NCBI RefSeq assembly: GCF_963169125.1
Contig: NC_084793.1
Span: 213,120,652 to 213,184,651, forward strand
DNA: 64,000 nucleotides
Direction: 5' to 3'
Source: Humulus lupulus
Taxonomy: Eukaryota > Streptophyta > Magnoliopsida > Rosales > Cannabaceae
In this document: positions 58,124 to 64,000 of the stretch, piece after piece
How the letters are laid out: every line of letters begins with the position of its first letter
How positions within the stretch are numbered: position 1 is the first letter of the stretch
Position numbers and translations under genes: made by a program
Notes under the pieces: model-generated
The model's database searches: none
What the model saw: only the letters and a program-made list of their open reading frames with translations
What the model was told of the DNA's origin: nothing

Positions 58124-59973
58124 TGTTGGGGTTTTATACCCTAATTAAAACCCAAATTCTTTGTAATCTCATTTTATTATCAATAAAAGAATAGAAATCA
58201 TTTTTTGACTTGGTCAATCTCTTTGCTCACATTTTTTATTTTCATGATTATTTGTTTAATATAAACTTCTATTAAATCTCGAGCATATAGCTAATCTTAT
58301 TTATAGTGACGTAATCACAGTGGAATATAAATATGATTATATGTTCAAAATAAGTTAGTCCTAAGATTAGTCAGTGCACAGGATTTACACTGACTTGCCA
58401 ATCTACGATATGATCTACTTACACATTATAGTGTTATGTTCTTTCTAGAACATTAGCAAAGTAGATAAGATCTGATGTATTTGTTACATTGGACTGGACC
58501 GATATTGACAGTTGATAAGATAAGTAAACATATTGTTATTATCTATTCTAGGCATATCATATAGTTGACGATAGGTCAATTCAATCTCAATTCTGAGTGG
58601 TTAGTATTCTAACTGATTGTATTATTTGAGTTCTTTGACTTGTTTGTTACTAGCTTATTCTACAGACTAGCCCATACTTACATCTTGGGAACTCGGTAGT
58701 ATAATTGAGTGGGAGTGTTAATCATAGATATGAACATCTATAGCTTCTAATGAAGAAGTGAAACGATGGTTTCCTTTTAGTTTGGTTCAAGGTGTTAAAT
58801 GATAGAGATCTCATTTCAGTAATTAAATTAATTTACTGAAATATCATTTACAAGGAACTAAGTGTTTTAAGGATCAAATACAATGAGGGGTAAAACGGTA
58901 TTTTAGTCCTATCTCATTGTAGACCGTCTATAGAGGATTGAGTGACAATTATGTTTGTAACAATGGATAATTAATAGCGTATCTATATTTGTTATAGAGC
59001 ATTCTATGAATTCAAGAGTGCAATTTCGAGTCTATAGTGGAGTCACGAGGAATTAATAAGTTAGTAACTTTATTTGTTAGATTTATGATAACTTATTGGA
59101 GCTTGATTTCATAGGCCCATGGTCCCCATTGTACCTTGGATAAAATCATCTAGATAGTCTCAATTAATTGATTTAATCATCAATTAGAATTATCAAAGTT
59201 GACTAGGTCAATTTTGGATAGTTTCACAGAGTTGTGTAATTTTGAGAAGAAAAGAGAAATTATGACAGATTTATTAATTAAGATAAATTTGTATCTAAAT
59301 TAATAAATAAATTTAAATCAAAGTTCAAATTATAAATAATTAATTTGATAAATGATTTAAATAATTATTTAATTAATTAAATCAATAGAAAATATTACAG
59401 GCCTTGATTTTAAGTCCAATAGGCTTATAATCAAATGTGAAATTTCATGGGCCTATAGCTCTTGATAATTTTGACCTAGGGCTTCAAAATGGCTATTATT
59501 TTATTGATTTTTTTAATTAAATTAAATGGCCTAATTGAGTCTATAAAAGGAGTGCTTAGAGAGAAGTCAAAACATAAGTCACAAGTCAGATTTTCTAATA
59601 GTTTTAGATTCTCTCTAAACACAAGTCCTTTTCTAAGCCTCTTTGTTATTTTATCTTCTTCTCTCTATATCTATCTCATGTGTTCAGAATTTCCCACACT
59701 AGTCTAGGTGTTTCTAAGGATACATTGGAAGATTGTGAAGAAAATAGAAGATCGGTTCAGTTTCTTGATAATACTCTGCGACAGAGAGGATACAAGAGTT
59801 AGAGAAACTGAAGGAATGAATCTTTAATTCTGCTGCGTATACTGTAAGTATTCTATTCTTTGTTTCTCTTTGAATTCAATTTTAGAAACATATTTTAGGC
59901 TATCTCGTATTAATTTGTTTAATATTAGATATACATGAAAATAAATAAAGATCCTGTATAAGCTAATCCAACA
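58124..59973 (+). repeat. Copia-2 3' LTR
   Basis: 1850 bp; TGTTGGGG ... CCAACA; TATAAAA at 59542-59548. Right TSD TGTTC at 59974-59978. Confidence 0.95.
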
Positions 59974-59978
59974 TGTTC

Positions 59979-60952
59979 CAACAGAACATGTAAGTTCGAC
60001 AAGTATGGAATACAAGAATGGCATGGACAAGCCATATTCAGATTGATTTGGGATGTTTCGGTCTACTCCTAGTTAGAAACAAAATGCGAATGTCAACTTC
60101 ATTGATAGTACCAAGGCTAAGGAAGTAGGGTTACAGGTAAGGTTCTAGAAGGAGTAAGCTCTGATTCCTCCAAGGGTATTCAAGGTCACGTTATGGGAAA
60201 TGATGGGACCATGTATGAAGTAATTTAGATAGAAACCATAAGGAAGTTGCTAAAGGAACACCTGAGGGGTGAGAAGTACAGTGAGACCGGTTAGACACAT
60301 CGGTTACTACTTGAAGCATCTTCGAAGACAGTCATACCCTAGACTGGGGTAACGTAAGAACCTAAAGTTTGTTTGAATGGATAGTTTCATATTGGATTTT
60401 TGAAAGATGGAATAAAGATGGGTTAACATGCCATGGTATTATAACATGTATGTGATGGACAGATACAGGAGGACGACATGATGGACATTGTCCTTGCGTG
60501 AGACATGAAACTGTAGTGTAGTGCATCGAAGACTAGGGTGTGCCCGTCTATAAACTGGAAAGGGTGGTTGTTCGTGCTTCATGGTAGATGAAGGAATAAG
60601 AACGCAAATGTTCTACATGGGGCCTTAAGCTAATGGTAATGCCAGATAGCCATGGTTAGGGTGCAGTGATGGCACCTAAGGAACAGAAGTGCGTGCACTA
60701 ATATAAAGAGTTAAAGCATTTGGTCACCCATAGAGGAATAACCATGAGGCTAAGGCCCTAGTGGGAATAAATGGATGATTCACATTAGAAATCCTCTATT
60801 GCATAGAGAAAATTAACGTGGAGGTTGACATCTTGAGTTGGAAAGGTCTATGCCAGTTAGATAAGTCGCCACGGATTACAGTAAATTCAGACGAGGTAAC
60901 TGTTAGTAACGAGTTTCCTAATACGCAGTGGAATGGTGGTGGGTTGGCCCAG
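59979..60952 (+). pseudogene. pol: Element D RT and RNase H remnant
   Basis: Takes up the RT line at CAACAGAACATG (the NAP.AF block), then reads degraded RT (FGLLLV near 60050-60070) and RNase H pieces. ATCTTGAGTTGGAAAGG (about 60828-60844) matches the DALSRKG block of element B. Dense stops in every frame. Confidence 0.55.
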
Positions 60953-63100
60953 TGTACAACAAAAAAAATTGTAGCATATTTAAACTACCTTTAAATATGC
61001 GGATCTGTTAATATACATACATTAATCATAAGCAAGAAAATAATAGAACATACCTCTTGATGCCTATCAAGTGTCCTTGCTATCTTTTCGTAATTTGAAC
61101 GAACTTCCTATCCAAGTTGCTCCTAGGTACTCACACCAAGATCTTCCACAACGTTCTCTACACCCCAAGAAGTGTGTGGGCACTTAGAGAATAAAGAATG
61201 GTAAATTTCTAATTCAACTTGATGTACTCAACACATGAGATCAAGAGAATAGGCCTGAGATTGGTTCTATATCTTTTTCAAGGAGAGATAGAAAAAGTAT
61301 CGTTCTTTTCTTTTGAGCGAATAAAAGAGTGTCTTTTATTTTATGATAAGTCTAACTTAAATAGAAAATATTTAAATTTAACAAATAAATCTGTAACCAA
61401 TTTATAATTTATCTTTTAATTAATTAATTATCTCATTAATGAAAATATAAAAAAAACCAACTTTTGAATTTTCCATTAATTAATTAATTAAATAAATAAA
61501 AGTGAAAAATCTATCCCTGAAAAATATGTGGCTCACGCCACACACAGTCCAAGGACTGTGTGTGTCGTGTAGCACCCTATATTTTATGGATATTTGATTT
61601 TTCCACAATTATTTAATTATTTATTCAAACTACCTTATCAGATAAAATCCAACAACCTCATTAATTATTTAAATCAAATTTGAATTAATTATCTTTTTAA
61701 CTAATTATCAAATATAATCAATTATTTGAATAAATATCAATCTTTTAAATTCAAATCTAATTTGAACTTATCAGATTATTATCTCCCACTCAAATAAAGA
61801 TATTTAATTAATTCTACCAATTAATTAAAGCCAACGTTAATTAATATTAATCTTGAAAATTAAATATTAATTTTATTATAATTTTGAAAATTATAATTAA
61901 TTATTTAATATAATTTCGAAAATTATATATTAATTATTTTTTAATTATAACGAATTTGTAATTCATTAATTAATCACTATTATCACATTATTGCATATTT
62001 GGCCCAAAGAACAAATTTCTTCTTAAATATGTATTTTCACAATTTTTTCCTTTATATCAACTCTTGCCTTGAATAGTGTTGATAGAGCCGCTGTGGGGAC
62101 CTATGGACCTATAATTCCAAGCTCCAATAAATTTGAGATTATTAATTAAACTCTTTAATTAAATAATCTTGATTTATTAATCTCATGATTACTCCACTAT
62201 AAATACGAGATTGCACTCTTGTAATTATATACATTTCATTTACTGAGTACTTTATAATAATAAAGTGTCCATTGATATAATCATTACATACAAATTAACC
62301 CTCTAATAATAGTTCATAATTAATCGGGAATAAAATTACCATTTTACCCTTTTAATTATATCTTGTTTCCTTAAGTACCATTGACTTTACTAGTGAAGGT
62401 TAATTCATAACTAAATTATGAATTTGAGCTCAATAACCTTTTCAGTCCTAATTGTCAACCCTTAAGAGAACCATTATTCAATCTCTTATGAAAATGTATA
62501 GATTCCATATCTGTATACTATGTCCCCAGCCATTTACATTAATGAGTTTTCAAAACAAAAGTTTCTAGCCTGATCATTCTGACAGACCCTAACGAGTGAA
62601 TCAAAGAACTCATATAACATAAATAGGAGTTCATAGTCACTTCAGGATTAAGATCTATTTTTATATGATCATCAGATGATATATTTAATTAATACTTCGA
62701 AATGGTATTTAACTAATTATTAATAAACATATATGGTCCAGTTCTATATATTCTCTAATATATAAAGTACATCCACTAAAGTGTCCAACTACACTAGTGA
62801 TCCGGATCTAGATCACATTTATTCATTACACTAGTGGACCGTACTTGCAGTAATTAATCTAAAGTTTCCATAACTTTATTTTACTGCGAACAATTCAAGT
62901 TTATTTATATCAAACACAATCCTCCCGTACCAATACGTGGTTGAGATCACATATATGAACTTAGGAATTTTTCTGATATTTACTTAATATTATCACAAAA
63001 TAATATAGTTCATAAAATATATGCCTAACAAATTCAATTTATTTATTTATTTCTTAAAACAATGTCTACTACATATGCTTTCATGGCACCATTGCCAACA
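60953..63100 (-). mobile_element. Copia-like solo LTR, minus strand
   Basis: About 2.15 kb of AT-rich DNA whose minus strand starts TGTTGGCAATGG at 63100. It parallels the Copia-1/2 LTRs in layout: a GGGTAAAATGGTAATTTTA block, a TAGTGGAGTAATCATGAG block and TATAGGTCCATAGGTCCCCA in the same order. No coding region is attached. The left end is uncertain (TGTACAAC at 60953), and I find no matching 5-bp duplication (CCCAG left, GTAAC right). RNase H remnants of element D lie on the left and integrase remnants on the right, as expected for an insertion. A diverged family related to Copia-1/2. Confidence 0.6.
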
Positions 63101-63489
63101 GTAACAACCAAGATTGGTATGGAATCTACAGTTAATAGTTGGCAGACATACCTTTATGAACGATGAAATTCAGAGAGAAGATCTTGTAGGAATGGTTTAG
63201 AATCTTACTATTTTAGTATGAGTAGGTTAAGATGTGAAGATCAGATCAATGATCCGATGGAACCTGGCGTTGAGGTAGAGATTCTCGATAAGTCTTGTAC
63301 TACATCCTTATGATTGTTGTATCTAGAAAATTTGAATGGATGTTAAGATCTATAATTTTTATATTGGGAGGTAAAAGGGTATATTTGTGGATCATAATGG
63401 TAGATTACATTAGACTGTAGGTAAGATGATTTGATACAAAAAGTCGTGACTCAAAAGATTGAGTTAGCCCACTTCGGTTTGTGTGAACG
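63101..63489 (+). pseudogene. pol: Element D integrase remnant
   Basis: Short matches to element B integrase: GAAATTCAGAGAGAAGATCTTG (B: ...CGACGAGAGATCTTGG, 40782-40800) at about 63166-63190, and GATTGAGTTAGCCCACTTC (the D-R-x-T-K-S-A-H-F block) at about 63458-63476. No frame is open. Confidence 0.45.
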
Positions 63490-64000
63490 TGTAATATCCA
63501 ACATTTTCATAATACATTTTTATTATAAAACAGAGTTTTAATACATAAAATGTACATGTTTACAAATTTAAGAAATAGTATTGGAAAAATAGTGTTTAAA
63601 ATATGATTTTATGTTATTAACGAGATTAAAGAGAGAGAAACTTAACTAGTCAAGTATTGGACCCAAATGTCATATAATTTTAATTGGAGATTTTTATAAA
63701 ATTAAGAAAGTTTTGCTAAAGGGCTTATTTGAAAAGAATTTTAATATTTCGGGTCCAAGTGTAATTTCAAAAAAAGGGGGGGAGGGGCTTCAGCCTTTTA
63801 CCCGTAGCCTCTCTCTCTTTCCTCAGAAATTTTTTTTCTTCTCTTTCTCTCTCCTTCTCTTCCTCTTTCTTTCTCTCTCTTTTTTCCTCTTTGTGTGCTA
63901 CTGTTGCCGACGATGAACGACCATTTTCCCGCCACCACATATAGCCACGCACCAGACCATTGGATTCAGAGGCCTCCGAACTATCGACCACGTGGGAATC
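63490..64000 (+). mobile_element. Start of another LTR, cut by the window edge
   Basis: TGTAATATCC at 63490 has the look of a gypsy LTR start. The following half kilobase has an AT-rich opening, then a polypyrimidine block (TTTCTCTCTCC, 63805-63900), much like the leader-side parts of gypsy LTRs. It interrupts the integrase remnant of D. The family is unknown, the strand is probably plus, and no second end is seen. Confidence 0.45.

Larger units (their letters stand above)
50116..59973 (+). mobile_element. Copia-2, full-length Ty1/copia LTR retrotransposon (defective)
   Basis: 9.86 kb with LTRs 50116-51964 and 58124-59973 and a perfect TGTTC duplication. Same family as Copia-1 in LTR, leader and polyprotein. 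I count about 14 mismatches in the first 390 aligned LTR bases, so it is not a recent insertion. The gag start is lost and pol has several stops and frameshifts, but most catalytic residues are intact. It lies in the RT of element D. Confidence 0.95.
34003..64000 (+). mobile_element. Element D, old Ty3/gypsy chromovirus, nested host of many insertions (runs off the window)
   Basis: The pieces of D are 34003-35073 and 44248-45520 (5' LTR), 45521-47307 (leader, gag, start of protease), 49598-50115 (protease end, RT), 59979-60952 (RT, RNase H) and 63101-63489 (integrase remnant). Each junction is a TSD-flanked insertion or a likely LTR edge. Its gag and pol align with element B but are heavily decayed in all frames. 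Its 3' LTR and the rest of the right E LTR must lie beyond 64000. Confidence 0.82.

Noticed and set aside
61780..61795. Minus-strand GAGTGGGAGA as a polypurine tract inside the copia-like LTR
   Set aside because: No TG LTR start follows and it lies in the middle of the repeat; chance purine run.
63713..63991. Phe/Ser-rich plus ORF and Lys/Glu-rich minus ORF near the right edge
   Set aside because: Both read a pyrimidine tract (CTCTCTTT type); low complexity, not protein genes.
1..64000. Search for tRNA, rRNA, organellar inserts, endogenous viral genes outside LTR elements, or a defence-type gene cluster
   Set aside because: Nothing I could support by motif or structure; all recognisable coding sequence belongs to LTR retrotransposons or the Ulp1-like pseudogene.

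Overview
This is plant nuclear DNA, and nearly all of it is a stack of nested LTR retrotransposons. The evidence is the AT-rich composition, plant Ty1/copia and Ty3/gypsy chromovirus polyproteins, tRNA-Met type primer binding sites, 5-bp target-site duplications (TSDs), and a spliced DUF1985/Ulp1-type gene. It looks like an angiosperm; I cannot name the species. I see no tRNA, rRNA, CRISPR array or microbial gene, and no intact protein-coding gene.

Left part (1-12.3 kb): a decayed multi-exon gene for a DUF1985 + Ulp1-type (C48) cysteine peptidase protein, of the kind often carried by plant Mutator-like elements. It is split by a full-length Ty1/copia element, Copia-1 (809-10648, near-perfect TSD AAGCT/AAGTT). 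Removing the insertion rejoins the reading frame exactly.

Middle part (12.3-34.0 kb): element E (12314-34002, minus strand) is a non-autonomous gypsy-type LTR element. It has an Athila/Tat-like primer site and one Gag-linker-like ORF, and no pol. A Ty3/gypsy chromovirus C (15214-31055, TSD GATAA) sits in the last codons of that ORF. C has unusually long LTRs (5.3 and 4.5 kb) and an extra gag-like ORF ahead of the normal gag-pol.

Right part (34.0-64 kb): the right LTR of E is broken by an old chromovirus D that runs past the window edge. D was itself hit at least five times: by chromovirus B inside its 5' LTR (35074-44242, TSD CCTGT), by a minus-strand solo gypsy LTR in its protease (47308-49592, TSD CATGG), by Copia-2 in its reverse transcriptase (50116-59973, TSD TGTTC), by a minus-strand copia-like solo LTR between its RNase H and integrase remnants (about 60953-63100), and by a further LTR starting about 63490.

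Relative ages follow from the nesting: E precedes C and D, and D precedes B, Copia-2 and the solo LTRs. No element can be autonomous as it stands. The points most worth checking are the extra gag-like ORF of element C, the shared Gag-core loss with a minisatellite in both Copia copies, the conserved leader hairpin of the Copia family, the pol-less element E, and the strongly biased CAG-to-TAG decay of element B.
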